Origin: Arthrobacter humicola
GTDB taxonomy: Bacteria; Actinomycetota; Actinomycetes; Actinomycetales; Micrococcaceae
NCBI RefSeq assembly: GCF_022803015.1
Contig: NZ_JAFKON010000001.1
Location: 620,001 to 684,000 of the forward strand
DNA length: 64,000 bases
Direction: 5' to 3'
Shown: positions 37,306-47,802 of the stretch, piece after piece
Numbering within the stretch: the first letter of the stretch is position 1
How the letters are laid out: each line of letters starts with the position of its first letter
The notes under the pieces: model-generated
Seen by the model: only the letters and a program-made list of their open reading frames with translations
What the model was told of the DNA's origin: nothing
The model's database searches: none
Position numbers and translations under genes: made by a program

Positions 37306-39339
37306 TCAGTCTATCGGGCGATCTGAGAAGGCTTCGTATTGCGTCAGGGCCGCGGCGAGCCACTCCCGCGACGCGGCCGCGAGGGCCTCTGGCTGCAGGA
37401 TCCGCACCATCCCGCCGTGCTGGGCCACGAACATCGGCAGCCAGTCCGTGCTGCCAAACCGGATTTCGGCGAGCATGCCGCCGCCTGGCAGAGCCGCGGT
37501 CCGCTCGGCGTAATAGTCATCAGCGAGGCCGGTGCCGCGGGGCGCGAGTTCCACGACGACCACCGTGTCGTCGTCGTTCGGGGTGAACAGTTTCACCGGA
37601 AAGCTGTCCGCCGGCTTTGCCGGCGCGGCCGCCCGCCGGCCGTTGGGCTCAAGGGCTTCGATCCTGTCCAGCCGGAAGTTGCGGAGGCCCTGGGCGGAGT
37701 GGCAGTACGCCTCGAGGTACCACGTGTTGTCCAGCGAATAGAGCCGCAGGGGGTCCACGTCGCGTTCGGACACGGCGTCGCGCTGCGCCGAGAAGTACCT
37801 CAGGTGCAGTTGCGCGCCGGATTCGAGGGCGGCGCGGGCGGTGTCGAGGATGGCGGAATCACCGGGTGCCACCTCGGGGCCGGAGAGCGCGGCCGCTTTG
37901 ACGCCTTCCTCCCCCGCCGCGGCCATGAGTTTGAGCGTCACCGATTCCAGGGCGCCGCCTTCGGCGAGCTCGGGCAGGCTGTTGAGCGTCTCCAGGCCGG
38001 TCAGGAGCGCACAGGCCTCGTCCACGGTGAACCGTACGGGGCGGGTCAGGTCCAGGGCCTGGGTGATGAATACGTGGTCATCGTCCCACTGGATGTCCAG
38101 CAGATCGTCGGGGTAGCCCTCCGGCAGGCCCGAGCAGATCAGGATCCGCAGGTCGTCCTCGAGTGCCTTGCGGGTGATGCCAAACCTGGCGGCGACCTCG
38201 CTGATGTGCAGTCCCTGGTTGTGGACAAGGAACGGGACCAGTTGCAGCATCCGCTTGAGCTGGTCCTCCGAGGTTCGTTTACGGGTACGGCCGGCGCGGC
38301 CCGCCGCCGGGAAGGCGACGTCCGGCAGGGGCCTGTCGGCGAACTCGGCGGCCGCCGTGAGGCGGCGGTGGACGGCGCCGGCGAGTTCGGGGGGTGAAAT
38401 CACGGTGACGCGGGGACCGTAGGAGGCCAGCTCCTCGCCCAGGGTCTCCGCATCGCGGAAGGGCACCGCGAGGCGGTCCGTCCCGGCCGGGTGCCCCGGT
38501 GTTCGGGCTTCCGGCGCTGCGGCTTCCGGCGCTGCGTCCGGAAGCGGCCGGGCGCGTTTGCGGAGGCCCAGGAGCCGCCCGTGTTCGACGTCGACCACAG
38601 CGCTCTGCACCGGCAGCTCGGCCAGGCCGGCCAGCTCCGCGCGGACGTTGAACCCGGCCGGCGGCGTGAAGCTCTCCTTCTCCAGGACGGTCACGGCGGA
38701 CGTCAGGCGGGACAGGCGGAAGAACCGTTTGTCCCCCCGGCCCCGGTCGTGGCCCACGAGGTACCACTGGCCGAAGCGGCTGCCCAGGCCCCAGGGCTCC
38801 ACCAGGCGTTCCTGCTCCTGGCCGGTGCTGCCGGCGAGGTAGCTGAACCGGACCGGGTGCTGGGCGTGTATCGCGGCGACCAGGTCCTCGAAGGCCTGGC
38901 CGGCGGGGCGGATGCGCGGCTGGACGCCGGTGGGGAGTTCGGCGTCGACCAGGCCGCCGGCGGCCTGCAGCTTCCGGACCGCGTCGACGGCGGCGGAGCC
39001 GAGGGCGGCGTGCTCCCAGAGCTGGGCCGCGAGGATCAGGACCGTGCACTCTTCGGGGGTGAGGCTGACGTCGGGCAGCCGGTTCGATTCCTTGCCGATC
39101 CGGTAGCGGGTGGTTGCCGGGTCGTCGGAGCCCCAGCCCGTGTCCGTCACGGCCTCGACGTCGAAGCCAAACTGGCGCAGCTCGCCTTTGTCGCGTTCGA
39201 ACATGCGGCCGAAGGCGACGTCACTGCTCGTGGTGTCGTGGTAGACCTTTTCGCGCAGCTCGCTGCGGCGCAGGCCGTACTTGGTGTTGAGCAGGGCGAT
39301 GAGCAGGTTCAGGAGGCGTTCTGTACGTGAGGCGGACAC
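37306..39339 (-). CDS. pafBC: Fused PafB-PafC WYL-domain transcriptional activator (PafBC)
   Basis: A 677-residue fusion of two WYL regulators that are separate genes in Mycobacterium. Each half has an N-terminal winged helix (SASRTERLLNLLIALLNTKY; QLKRMLQLVPFLVHNQGLHI), a WYL domain (QWYLVGHD; NTWYLEAYCH) and a C-terminal extension. PafBC activates the RecA/LexA-independent DNA-damage response through SigA promoters. The natural fusion is known in Arthrobacter, from which the structure was solved. A roughly 50-residue Ala/Pro/Glu-rich linker joins the halves. It lies at the end of the proteasome locus. Confidence 0.94.
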   Translation of the reverse strand: MSASRTERLLNLLIALLNTKYGLRRSELREKVYHDTTSSDVAFGRMFERDKGELRQFGFDVEAVTDTGWGSDDPATTRYRIGKESNRLPDVSLTPEECTVLILAAQLWEHAALGSAAVDAVRKLQAAGGLVDAELPTGVQPRIRPAGQAFEDLVAAIHAQHPVRFSYLAGSTGQEQERLVEPWGLGSRFGQWYLVGHDRGRGDKRFFRLSRLTSAVTVLEKESFTPPAGFNVRAELAGLAELPVQSAVVDVEHGRLLGLRKRARPLPDAAPEAAAPEARTPGHPAGTDRLAVPFRDAETLGEELASYGPRVTVISPPELAGAVHRRLTAAAEFADRPLPDVAFPAAGRAGRTRKRTSEDQLKRMLQLVPFLVHNQGLHISEVAARFGITRKALEDDLRILICSGLPEGYPDDLLDIQWDDDHVFITQALDLTRPVRFTVDEACALLTGLETLNSLPELAEGGALESVTLKLMAAAGEEGVKAAALSGPEVAPGDSAILDTARAALESGAQLHLRYFSAQRDAVSERDVDPLRLYSLDNTWYLEAYCHSAQGLRNFRLDRIEALEPNGRRAAAPAKPADSFPVKLFTPNDDDTVVVVELAPRGTGLADDYYAERTAALPGGGMLAEIRFGSTDWLPMFVAQHGGMVRILQPEALAAASREWLAAALTQYEAFSDRPID

Positions 39340-39373
39340 CCCGCAAGGGTACTAAAGCCGGTCCCGGAAAATG

Positions 39374-39426
39374 ACGAAAGCGCGGCAACAGCCGGAAGAA
39401 CTTTTCCGATTGTTACCGCGCTTCGT
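39374..39426. terminator. Hairpin terminator between pafBC and the FKBP gene
   Basis: Arms ACGAAAGCGCGG and CCGCGCTTCGT with an inner pair (CGGAA/TTCCG) and small bulges. It is 22 bases downstream of the FKBP stop codon on the minus strand, so it would end FKBP transcripts before pafBC. No long T-run. Confidence 0.55.
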
Positions 39427-39447
39427 TCCCCGGGGGGCGGGTGGGGA

Positions 39448-39843
39448 CTAGCGGACGGCGACGAGGTCCACGACGAAGATCAGGGCCTCGTTGGGGCCGA
39501 TCGCCCCGCCGGCGCCACGGGAGCCGTAGGCAAGCTCGGACGGGATCTCGAGCCGGCGGCGGCCGCCGACCTTCATGCCCAGCAGGCCCTGGTCCCAGCC
39601 CTGGATGACCTGGCCGACGCCGACCCGGAAGTCCAGCGGCGCGCCGCGGCCCCAGGAAGCGTCGAATTCTTCACCGGTGGACCAGGCGACGCCCACGTAG
39701 TGGGTGGAAACGGTGTCGCCGGCTTTGGCCTCGGCGCCGTCCCCTTCGATCAGTTCGGTGATGACCAGTTCGGTGGGGACGTCTCCTACGGGGAAGTCAA
39801 TTTCCGGCTTCTCGCGGTCGAGGTTGCGCTGTCCAAATGACAT
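39448..39843 (-). CDS. FKBP-type peptidyl-prolyl cis-trans isomerase
   Basis: A 131-residue single-domain FKBP, cytoplasmic, that catalyses prolyl isomerisation. Family blocks are GDTVSTHYVGVAWSTGEEFD, VGQVIQGWDQGLLGMKVGGR and the C-terminal VDLVAV. It starts 48 bases after the lipoprotein FKBP, so they are probably co-transcribed. FKBP genes are common neighbours of the proteasome locus in actinobacteria. Confidence 0.94.
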   Translation of the reverse strand: MSFGQRNLDREKPEIDFPVGDVPTELVITELIEGDGAEAKAGDTVSTHYVGVAWSTGEEFDASWGRGAPLDFRVGVGQVIQGWDQGLLGMKVGGRRRLEIPSELAYGSRGAGGAIGPNEALIFVVDLVAVR

Positions 39844-39891
39844 GGTTGCTCCTTTGAGGTGACGTGTAGTGGTTGCAGTTGTAGCGGTGGG

Positions 39892-40827
39892 TTACTTGAC
39901 GCCGAGGATATCGACGACGAAGACGAGGTCGCCCTTCGCGTCGCCCTGGCCCTGATCCCCGTAGGCGAGGTCCTTCGGGACGACCAGAAGGACTCGGGAG
40001 CCGACCGTCTTGCCGGTCAGGCCCTGGGTCCAGCCCTTGATGACGCCGGTCAACGGGAAGGTGGCCTTCTTGCCACTCTCGAAGCTGGAGTCGAAGACCT
40101 TGCCGGTGGCGAGGGCGACGCCCACGTAGTTCACGGTAATGGTGTCGGTCTCCTTGAGGGCCTGGCCCTTGCCGGTGATGAGGTCCTGGGAGACCAACGC
40201 GGTCGGCGCCTTGACGCCGGCGACGGAGATCTCCGGGACGCCCTTGTCGTTTTCCTTCACGGTCGGCAGTCCGGCCGGCGGGGTGACGGCGTCGCCCTCA
40301 GGCTTGTCCAGGACCGGCGGAGCGTCCTTGGCGGAGAGCACCTTGACGATCAGGAGCTGGGTCGGCTTGGCCGCGGTACCCTCGGCTGCGGCCTGGCCGG
40401 GAACGGCGAGGGCGAGGTGCGAGCCGATCTTGGCGCCCACGAACGCGTTGTAGATGACGGGGCTGCTGCCCTTGAGCTCGTCGTTTAGCTCCAGCGGCTC
40501 GGGATCGTTCGGGAACGTGTCTTCGAGGGTGGAACCGTCGGTGCCGTTGAAGGCCACGATCGAAATGTTGGCGATCTGGTTGGCCTTGACCCGCTCGCCA
40601 CCGCCCTCGGTGACCACCTTGACGGTGGGTTCCTTGACGTCGAGCGGCTTGGTGAAGTCGACGCCTGGGGCCTTCTTGTCACCGTTCTCAGTCAATTTGA
40701 CCGAGTCCAGCTTGGCGGTCTCACCCGCGGACTGGCTGGTGGGTTCCGGAGCCGGAGGCGCTTCGCTGCCGCCGCAGGCGGTCAGCAGCAGCAGTCCGGG
40801 AAGAAGAATTGCTAGTAGTCGGCGCAA
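39892..40827 (-). CDS. FKBP-type isomerase lipoprotein with tandem FKBP domains
   Basis: A 311-residue lipoprotein. The TTG at 40827 gives a textbook signal (RRLLAILLPGLLLLTAC with lipobox LTAC); the frame also extends to TTG 40860. The N-terminal FKBP-like domain (about 60-175) lacks most active-site aromatics, whereas the C-terminal one (from about 205) is complete (TVNYVGVALATGKVFDSSFE, GVIKGWTQGLTGK). It should act outside the membrane as a folding helper. Located upstream of pafA on the same strand. Confidence 0.87.
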   Translation of the reverse strand: MRRLLAILLPGLLLLTACGGSEAPPAPEPTSQSAGETAKLDSVKLTENGDKKAPGVDFTKPLDVKEPTVKVVTEGGGERVKANQIANISIVAFNGTDGSTLEDTFPNDPEPLELNDELKGSSPVIYNAFVGAKIGSHLALAVPGQAAAEGTAAKPTQLLIVKVLSAKDAPPVLDKPEGDAVTPPAGLPTVKENDKGVPEISVAGVKAPTALVSQDLITGKGQALKETDTITVNYVGVALATGKVFDSSFESGKKATFPLTGVIKGWTQGLTGKTVGSRVLLVVPKDLAYGDQGQGDAKGDLVFVVDILGVK

Positions 40828-40938
40828 TTGGAAACTTTCGTCGAGGCAGGGTGGACTCAATGCCGTTCGGTTTCCCGTGGCAAAGAAAGCGGCGGCCGCA
40901 GGGCGGCCCTACCCCAGAATAACGTGCGAAGCTGGGTA

Positions 40939-42303
40939 TCAGCCCATCGAGTCCAGCAGCGCATCCACCCGTTCGTCCACGCTCCGGAAGGGATCCTTGC
41001 ACAGAATGGTCTGGTGGGCGCGGTCGTTCAGCTTCAGATGGACCCAGTCCACGGTGTAGTCGCGGCCGAGTTCCTGGGCGCGCCGGACGAAGTCGCCGCG
41101 GAGTTTGGCGCGCGTGGTCTGCGGCGGGGCATCCACCGCGTCCTTGACCGCGGTGTCGTCCACCACCCGGCGCACGGCCCCGCGGGCCTGGAGCAGGTAG
41201 AAGAGGCCGCGGCCACGGGAAATGTCGTGGTAGGTCAGGTCCAGCTGCGCAATCCTTGGAGCGTCAAGGCCCAGCCCGTGCCGTACCCGGTAGTTGTCCA
41301 TGAGCTTCTTCTTGATGGCCCAGTCCACTTCGGTATCGATCGTGCTCGTGTCGCCGCTTTCGATGGCGTCCAGCGTGCGCTCCCAGAGGTCCAGGATCAG
41401 CGGCACGTGGGGGTTGTGCGCGCCGTGTTCGGCCACGAACGCGGTCACCTTGCCCAGGTATTCGCGCTGGATTTCCAGAGCCGTGAGCTGCCGGCCGTTG
41501 GCGAGCCGGACCAGTGCCCGGCCGCTGAGGTCGTGGGAGATTTCCCGGATGCTGCGGATCGGGTTCTCCATCCGCATGTCGCGCATGATCACCCCGGCCT
41601 CGATCATCCGCAGGATCAGGTCCACCGTGCCGATCTTGAGCAGCGCCGTTGTTTCGGACATGTTGGAGTCGCCCACGATCACGTGCAGACGCCGGTAGAA
41701 CTCGGCGTCCGCATGCGGCTCGTCCCGGGTGTTGATGATGGGCCTGGAGCGGGTGGTGGCGGAGGAAACGCCTTCCCAGATGTGGTCGGCCCGCTGGGAG
41801 AACGCGAAGGTCGCCCCGTGCGGGGTCTTGAGGATCTTGCCGGCCCCGGCGATCAACTGGCGGGTCACAAGGAACGGGATGAGGATTTCCGCGAGCCGGG
41901 AAAATTCCCCGCGCCGCGGGATGAGGTAGTTTTCGTGGCTGCCGTAGGAGTTCCCGGCCGAGTCTGTGTTGTTCTTGAACAGGTATACGGTGCCGTTGAA
42001 TCCCTCCGCCGCCAGCCGTTCCTGGGCTTCGTCCACGAGGTCGCACAGGATCAGCTCCCCGGCACGATCATGGGCTATCAGCTGGGCGAGGTCGTCGCAC
42101 TCGGCGGTGGCGTATTCCGGGTGCGACCCGACGTCCAGGTAAAGGCGCGAGCCGTTGGTCAGGAAGACGTTGGAGGACCGTCCCCAGCTGACCACCTTGC
42201 GGAAGAGGTAGCGGGCTACTTCCTCCGGTGCCAGCGGCCGGGACTCCGGGCTTGAATAGGAAATTCCGAATTCGGTTTCGATGCCGAATATGCGCTTGTC
42301 CAT
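40939..42303 (-). CDS. pafA: Pup-protein ligase PafA
   Basis: A 454-residue carboxylate-amine ligase that couples the C-terminal Glu of Pup to lysines on target proteins with ATP. The N-terminus [10 protein letters not shown] and metal-binding Glu/Tyr residues ([38 protein letters not shown]) are typical. The ATG at 42303 follows the prcA stop with a single base between (TGAGATG) and has GAGGAG seven bases upstream, within the prcA 3' end. It is homologous to Dop, encoded further up. Confidence 0.95.
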   Translation of the reverse strand: MDKRIFGIETEFGISYSSPESRPLAPEEVARYLFRKVVSWGRSSNVFLTNGSRLYLDVGSHPEYATAECDDLAQLIAHDRAGELILCDLVDEAQERLAAEGFNGTVYLFKNNTDSAGNSYGSHENYLIPRRGEFSRLAEILIPFLVTRQLIAGAGKILKTPHGATFAFSQRADHIWEGVSSATTRSRPIINTRDEPHADAEFYRRLHVIVGDSNMSETTALLKIGTVDLILRMIEAGVIMRDMRMENPIRSIREISHDLSGRALVRLANGRQLTALEIQREYLGKVTAFVAEHGAHNPHVPLILDLWERTLDAIESGDTSTIDTEVDWAIKKKLMDNYRVRHGLGLDAPRIAQLDLTYHDISRGRGLFYLLQARGAVRRVVDDTAVKDAVDAPPQTTRAKLRGDFVRRAQELGRDYTVDWVHLKLNDRAHQTILCKDPFRSVDERVDALLDSMG

Positions 42304-42304
42304 C

Positions 42305-43012
42305 TCACTTCTCCTCAGCCAGCAATGCCACGATGTCCGGGTCCTCGAGCCGGCGGAACGCCCGGCGGGTGCCGCGGCCGCTTTCCGATGCCCGGTCCAG
42401 TACCGCAACTTCAAGTGCGGATACGGGCAGGGTGGTGGTTTCCTTGTCCGCCACGAGCCCGGCGAGGGCCAGCCGGATGGCGCCCGCGAAGTCGAGTTCG
42501 CCCTGCCAGCCCGCCGCGACAGCCTCGGAGACCTTGTCCGCCTGGCCACCCATCACAATAAAGCCGTGCTCGTCGGCGATGGACCCGTCAAAGGTCAGCC
42601 GGTACAGATGGTCCGCCTCCTGAGCCTGGCCGACTTCGGCCACGGCCAGTTCGACCTCGAAGGGTTTCTGTTCGGCCGTAAACACCGCGCCGAGGCTCTG
42701 TGCGTACACGCTGGCGAGGCCGCGGGCTGTGACGTCCTCGCGGTCGTAGGAATAGCCCCGGACATCGGCATATCGCACCCCGGCTTGCCGCAGGCTCTCA
42801 AACTCGTTGTACTTCCCGACGGCCGCGAACGCGATTTTGTCGTAGATCTCGCCGATCTTGTGCAGCGACGGGGACGCGTTCTCCGCCACGAGGGCGATCC
42901 CGTCCCGGCAACTGATGACCACCACCGAACGTCCGCGGGCGATGCCCTTCCGTGCGAAATCCGCACGGTCCTTCATCAGTTGTTCGGGAGATACATAGAA
43001 CTGCTGGGTCAT
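42305..43012 (-). CDS. prcA: Proteasome alpha subunit
   Basis: A 235-residue alpha-type subunit of the 20S proteasome, which forms the outer rings and gate and receives Mpa. The N-terminus is [18 protein letters not shown], with the family block [14 protein letters not shown]. The ATG at 43012 is separated by one base from the prcB stop (TGAGATG), as is typical for the coupled pair. No catalytic Thr, as expected. Confidence 0.95.
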   Translation of the reverse strand: MTQQFYVSPEQLMKDRADFARKGIARGRSVVVISCRDGIALVAENASPSLHKIGEIYDKIAFAAVGKYNEFESLRQAGVRYADVRGYSYDREDVTARGLASVYAQSLGAVFTAEQKPFEVELAVAEVGQAQEADHLYRLTFDGSIADEHGFIVMGGQADKVSEAVAAGWQGELDFAGAIRLALAGLVADKETTTLPVSALEVAVLDRASESGRGTRRAFRRLEDPDIVALLAEEK

Positions 43013-43013
43013 C

Positions 43014-43856
43014 TCAGGCCTCCCGCTGGGCGACGGTGCGGGATTCGATGACGCGGCCGGCCACGGCGGCAAGGTCGCGGTCCGGGATCCGGAAGGCGCC
43101 TGTCCGGTTCACGATGTACACCACCGGCCATAGCTGCCGGACGGGGTCCGGCCCGCCCGTGGCGGAGTCGTCGTCGGCGGCGTCGTACAGGGCCTCGACG
43201 GCGACCGCCACGGCGTCCTGCTCCGAGAGGCCGGGACGCCAGAGTTTCTTCAGCGCGCCGCGGGCGAACATCGAACCGGATCCCACCGCGTGGTGCTCCT
43301 GTTCCTCGTAGCGGCCGCCCGTGACGTCGTAGGAGAAGAGCCGGCCGAAACCTGCGGGCCGGTCGAATCCCGCGAACAGGGGCACGACGGCGAGGCCCTG
43401 CATGGCCATGGGCAGGTTGCCGCGGACCATGGCGCCGAGCCGGTTCGCTTTCCCGTCCAGGCTCAGGAGGGTGCCCTCGATCTTCTCGTAGTGTTCGAGT
43501 TCAACCTGGAACAGCCTGGTGATGTCCAGGGCGATGCCGGCGGTCCCGGCAATGCCCAGCACTGAATACTGGTCGGCGGGAAAGACCTTCTCGATGTGCC
43601 GGCTCGCGATCACGTTGCCCATGGTGGCGCGGCGGTCCCCGGCCATCAGCACGCCCCCGGCGTAGGTCATCGCCACGATCGTGGTCCCGTGCGGGGCCTG
43701 CAGCGGTGCTCCTGGCTGGCTGGCGTGCCCGCCGGCGGGCAACTGGTTGAAAGGCACTTGGCCGAAGGGCATCAAATCGGGCCGTTCGCGCTGCAGATGC
43801 TCGGTGAATGAGGACGTCGCGTTGGCTGCTACTCGGTTGGCTGTTGTTTCCTGCAC
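43014..43856 (-). CDS. prcB: Proteasome beta subunit (catalytic)
   Basis: A 280-residue beta subunit with an N-terminal propeptide of 57 residues that is cut off before the catalytic Thr58 ([20 protein letters not shown]). Supporting active-site residues are visible (Asp in AGDRRATMG, Lys in HIEKVF). It builds the inner proteolytic rings with prcA. It lies 86 bases downstream of pup. Confidence 0.95.
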   Translation of the reverse strand: MQETTANRVAANATSSFTEHLQRERPDLMPFGQVPFNQLPAGGHASQPGAPLQAPHGTTIVAMTYAGGVLMAGDRRATMGNVIASRHIEKVFPADQYSVLGIAGTAGIALDITRLFQVELEHYEKIEGTLLSLDGKANRLGAMVRGNLPMAMQGLAVVPLFAGFDRPAGFGRLFSYDVTGGRYEEQEHHAVGSGSMFARGALKKLWRPGLSEQDAVAVAVEALYDAADDDSATGGPDPVRQLWPVVYIVNRTGAFRIPDRDLAAVAGRVIESRTVAQREA

Positions 43857-43942
43857 TAACGCTCTCCCTCAACGTGGTGGATCAACGACTCTTCCGGCCC
43901 TTAGCCCCTCCCGCCGCCCTCATCCGGCGGCCGGCGGCGCTC

Positions 43943-44146
43943 CTACTGGCCGCCCTTTTGGACGAATGCGCGCACGAATTCCTCGGCGTTGGACTCCAGC
44001 ACGCCGTCGATCTCATCGAGGAGATCATCGACGCCCTGGGTGGCTGCCGACGCCTGGGCGTCCGCCGGGGCCGGCGGCGCGGCGGGGACGTCCTCGTCAA
44101 CCTCGGTGTCCCGCGACTGCGGCTGCTGCTGCTCCTGGCCTGCCAT
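43943..44146 (-). CDS. pup: Prokaryotic ubiquitin-like protein Pup
   Basis: A 67-residue disordered tag protein with the Mpa-binding coiled coil (DDLLDEIDGVLESNAEEF) and a C-terminal GGQ. The terminal Gln must be deamidated to Glu by Dop before PafA can attach it to lysines. ATG at 44146 with AAGGAG seven bases upstream (the frame extends to 44188 without such a site). The position between dop and prcB is canonical. Confidence 0.97.
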   Translation of the reverse strand: MAGQEQQQPQSRDTEVDEDVPAAPPAPADAQASAATQGVDDLLDEIDGVLESNAEEFVRAFVQKGGQ

Positions 44147-44236
44147 TGTTTTCTCCTTCATGTCCGTCCCTTTTCTCCTAAGGGACATCCTGTAGCAATA
44201 GTGCCACGCCCGGGGCGCCCGCGGGGGGCTTTGTTT

Positions 44237-45847
44237 TCAGGAACCGGGGCTGAGTCCGAGCAGTTCTGCCAGGAACGTCCCGGCCTCCCGGTGCCGGGCA
44301 AACAGGCCGCCGGTGAGGGCTTCGGTCCCGCGCAGCGGCTCGCGGGTTGGGACCCGCTGGAGCCTGCCGCGGCCGGGGACATCGAAGATCACCGAGTCCC
44401 AGCTGGCCCCCGCGAGGTCTGCACCGAACCTGCTGACGCAGCGCCCGCGGAAGTACGCCCGCGTGTCCGACGGCGGTTCGGTCACCGCACGGGCGATCGC
44501 GGCGTCGTCGACGATCCGGCGCATCCGGTCGCGGGCCAGCAGCCGGTAGTAGAGCCCTTTTTCGGGGCGGATGTCGGCCCACTGCAGGTCCACGAGGCCC
44601 AGCCGTGCGTTGTCCCAGCCCAGGCCGTCACGCTGGCGGTAGCCCTCGAGTAGGGACAGTTTGGCGAGCCACTCGACTGAAGAAGCGGCCGCCGCCCGGT
44701 CACCGCCGAGTTCGCTCAGCGTGGCGGACCACCGCTCCAGGACCTCGTGGGTGTGGCCGTCACCGTCCACGGCGTCCGCGACGCCGGTGTCCTGCGCGTG
44801 CTTGGAGGCGGCCTCGAAATAGATCCACTGGAGGTCCAGGGCGCTGATCCGCCGGCCGTCGCCCAGGCGCAGCAGCCCGGTGAGCGAGGTGTCGTGGCTG
44901 ACGGCCTGCAGCGCGGCGACGGGCTCATGGACTTCGATCCGCGGCGCCAGCCCGGCCTCGATCAGGCTCAGGACCATCGCGGTGGTGCCGAACTTGAGGA
45001 AGTTGGAGGCCTGGCTGAGGTTGGCGTCGCCGATGATGACGTGCAGCCTGCGGTATTTGTCCGCGGTGGCGTGGGGCTCGTCCCGGGTGTTGATGATGGG
45101 GCGGCGGATGGTGGTTTCCAGGCCCACCTCGGTTTCGAAGAAGTCAGCGCGCTGGCTGATCTGGTAGCCGGCCCGGGCGCTGTCCTGCCCGAGGCCCACC
45201 CGCCCGGCACCGCAAATGATCTGCCGGGTGACGAAAAACGGCGTGAGGCCGCGCACGATTTCGCCGAAGGGCACCGAGCGGGGCATCAGGTAGTTCTCGT
45301 GCGAGCCGTAGGAGACCGATTTGTTGTCCGTGTTGTTCTTGTACAGGTTGATCGGCGGCAGTTCGGGATCCGCGGCGAGGCGCCGGACCGCGGCCAGTGC
45401 CACGAGGTCGCCGGCGGCGTCCCACGTGACGGCGGCGCGGGGGTTGGTCACCTCGGGGCTGGAATACTCCGGATGGGCGTGGTCCACATACAACCGTGCG
45501 CCGTTGCCCAGCACCATGTTCATCAGCAGCGTGCCGGACTCGTCCTCGCCGTCGGCCTCGAGTTCCTGCCGCCCGTAGGCGAGGGCGATCGCCTCGGCGT
45601 CGAGAACGGGAGGCTGGTCGGTGAGTTGTTCCGGGTCCGCGCTGCTGCGCTCCAAGGTCCAGCCGCGGGCGTCGTGCAGCGGTTCCTCGTCCGTGTAGTC
45701 CCACCGGGTCTCGGCGCCGCCGGCGGCGCGCTGCCGGGTCACCTGGGCATACGCCTGAATGACCCGGGCTGACATCATCGTGGCGTTGGCTCCCGGGGCC
45801 GAGGGCGCGTGGATGCCGTATTCGGTCTCCGATCCCATGACCCGCAT
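44237..45847 (-). CDS. dop: Pup deamidase/depupylase Dop
   Basis: A 536-residue PafA homologue that deamidates the Pup C-terminal Gln and removes Pup from targets. The start MRVMGSETEYGIHAPSAPG and the Dop-specific loop of about 40 residues (RGWTLERSSADPEQLTDQPP) separate it from PafA. The ATG at 45847 gives the usual family N-terminus; a GTG at 45910 overlaps the mpa stop (GTGA) and would add 21 residues, so it could be a coupled start. It is followed 90 bases later by pup. Confidence 0.93.
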   Translation of the reverse strand: MRVMGSETEYGIHAPSAPGANATMMSARVIQAYAQVTRQRAAGGAETRWDYTDEEPLHDARGWTLERSSADPEQLTDQPPVLDAEAIALAYGRQELEADGEDESGTLLMNMVLGNGARLYVDHAHPEYSSPEVTNPRAAVTWDAAGDLVALAAVRRLAADPELPPINLYKNNTDNKSVSYGSHENYLMPRSVPFGEIVRGLTPFFVTRQIICGAGRVGLGQDSARAGYQISQRADFFETEVGLETTIRRPIINTRDEPHATADKYRRLHVIIGDANLSQASNFLKFGTTAMVLSLIEAGLAPRIEVHEPVAALQAVSHDTSLTGLLRLGDGRRISALDLQWIYFEAASKHAQDTGVADAVDGDGHTHEVLERWSATLSELGGDRAAAASSVEWLAKLSLLEGYRQRDGLGWDNARLGLVDLQWADIRPEKGLYYRLLARDRMRRIVDDAAIARAVTEPPSDTRAYFRGRCVSRFGADLAGASWDSVIFDVPGRGRLQRVPTREPLRGTEALTGGLFARHREAGTFLAELLGLSPGS

Positions 45848-45906
45848 CGCCCCGCCGACCGGCAGCCCGCCCGCAGTGTCGGCGGGCTTGCCTGGGACAA
45901 CAGCCG

Positions 45907-47718
45907 TCACAGGTACTGGCCTGTGCTGGGCATCGTCTCGATGGACTTCCCGGGCTCCTGGCCGGCCTTGCCCTGGACGATGGTGCGGATGTACGTGATG
46001 CGCTCGCCCTTCTTGCCGGAGATGCGTGCCCAATCGTCCGGGTTGGTGGTGTTGGGCATGTCCTCGTGTTCACGGAACTCGTCCACGACCGCCCGGAGCA
46101 GGTGGTCGATCCGCAGGCCCTTCTGGCCGATGGTCAACAGGTCCTTGATGGCGTACTTCTTGGCCCGGTCCACGACGTTCTGCACCACGGCGCCGGAGTT
46201 GAAGTCCTTGAAGTAGAGCATTTCGGTGTCGCCGTTGGCGTAGGTGACCTCGAGGTATTCGTTGGACTTCTCGGTGGAGTACATCGCCTCGACGGTGCGT
46301 TGGACCATGGCGTCCACGGTCGCCTGCACGTCGCCGTTGTGCTCGCCGAGGTCGGACTCGTGGAAGGGCAGGTCCGTGGTGATGTACTTGTTGAAGATGT
46401 CGGCCGCGGCCTCGGCGTCGGGGCGCTGGATCTTCACCTTCACGTCCAGGCGGCCCGGGCGCAGGATCGCCGGATCGATCATGTCTTCCCGGTTCGAGGC
46501 GCCGATCACGATCACGTTGTCCAGCCGTTCGACGCCGTCGATCTCGCTGAGCAGCTGCGGGACGATGGTGGTTTCGACGTCGGAGGAAATGCCGGTGCCA
46601 CGGGTGCGGAACAGCGAGTCCATTTCGTCGAAGAACACCACCACCGGGCTGCCCTCGGACGCCTTTTCCCGGGCGCGCGCGAAGATCAGGCGGATGTGGC
46701 GTTCGGTCTCGCCGACGTACTTATCGAGCAGCTCGGGTCCCTTGATGTTCAGGAAGTAGCTCTTCATGTCCGTCTTGCCGGCGCGCTCGGCAGCCCGGGC
46801 GGCCAGCGAGTTGGCCACGGCCTTCGCGATCAGGGTCTTGCCGCAGCCGGGCGGGCCGTACAGCAGGATGCCCTTGGGCGCCTTGAGCCCGTGCTCCCGG
46901 TACAGGTCCGGGTGCAGGAAGGGCAGTTCGACGGCGTCGCGGATCTGTTCGATCTGCGGGCCCAGTCCGCCGATGTCCTGGTAGGTGATGTCCGGGACTT
47001 CCTCGAGCACGAGGTTCTCCACCTCGGAGCGCGGGATCTTTTCCAGCGCGTACCCGGTCCGGGAATCAATCGAGAGCGCGTCGCCGACCCTGAGCCGCTG
47101 GGCGAGCAGGGCGCCGGAGAGCCGGATGACCCGCTCCTCGTCGGCGCGGCCCACTACCAGGGCACGGTCGGGCCCCAGCATTTCCTTGAGCGTGACGAGG
47201 TCCCCGGCCCGCTCGTAGCCGAGTCCGGCGACCACCATCAGGGCTTCGTTGAGCAGGACTTCCTGCCCGACGGCGAGCTGGCTGATGTTGACCAGCGGGC
47301 TGATTCCCACGCGCATCTTGCGGCCGGCGTTGAAGATGTCCACGGATTCCTCCGTGGCCGCCTGGCCGCTGTTCCCGGCCGTCGGCTGCCGTTTCGGGTT
47401 GAGCTGGAGGATGGTGCCGAAGCTGTACGGCGGCTGTCCCTCCTGGTCGAGGGCGTTTTTCAGCCGCAGGATCTCGGCCTTGGCCGTTTCCAGCATGCTG
47501 ACCAGTTTGGAGTTGTTCTGCGTCGCGGCGGCGAGCTGGCGGTCAATGTGGCGGAGCTTGTCCCGGAGGATGTTGACCTGCCGCTCGGCGACGGACAGTT
47601 CATTGGTGGCATACCGGTCACCCTCGCCGTCTGCGGCGCGGGCCGCATCCGTGCGGGCGGCAGCATCCGCTGCGTCCTCGGCCGGTGTGCGGCCCGGGTC
47701 AGTATTCGGAGTCTCCAT
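45907..47718 (-). CDS. arc: Proteasome-associated AAA ATPase Mpa (ARC)
   Basis: A 603-residue hexameric unfoldase that recognises Pup and threads pupylated proteins into the proteasome. It has an N-terminal coiled coil (about 42-92) for Pup binding, two OB folds (about 95-240), then the AAA domain with Walker A GPPGCGKT (288-295) and Walker B FFDEMD (362-367). The C-terminus GQYL carries the penultimate Tyr motif that docks on the alpha ring and opens its gate. Codes for the first step of degradation in the locus. Confidence 0.96.
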   Translation of the reverse strand: METPNTDPGRTPAEDAADAAARTDAARAADGEGDRYATNELSVAERQVNILRDKLRHIDRQLAAATQNNSKLVSMLETAKAEILRLKNALDQEGQPPYSFGTILQLNPKRQPTAGNSGQAATEESVDIFNAGRKMRVGISPLVNISQLAVGQEVLLNEALMVVAGLGYERAGDLVTLKEMLGPDRALVVGRADEERVIRLSGALLAQRLRVGDALSIDSRTGYALEKIPRSEVENLVLEEVPDITYQDIGGLGPQIEQIRDAVELPFLHPDLYREHGLKAPKGILLYGPPGCGKTLIAKAVANSLAARAAERAGKTDMKSYFLNIKGPELLDKYVGETERHIRLIFARAREKASEGSPVVVFFDEMDSLFRTRGTGISSDVETTIVPQLLSEIDGVERLDNVIVIGASNREDMIDPAILRPGRLDVKVKIQRPDAEAAADIFNKYITTDLPFHESDLGEHNGDVQATVDAMVQRTVEAMYSTEKSNEYLEVTYANGDTEMLYFKDFNSGAVVQNVVDRAKKYAIKDLLTIGQKGLRIDHLLRAVVDEFREHEDMPNTTNPDDWARISGKKGERITYIRTIVQGKAGQEPGKSIETMPSTGQYL

Positions 47719-47802
47719 CGTGCATCAGCCCCTTCCTGCTCTTCTGTTAAGACCATAGCCCTAAGAAGGCGGGTGCCGCTGGAGACATCCGAAATATGCT
47801 GC

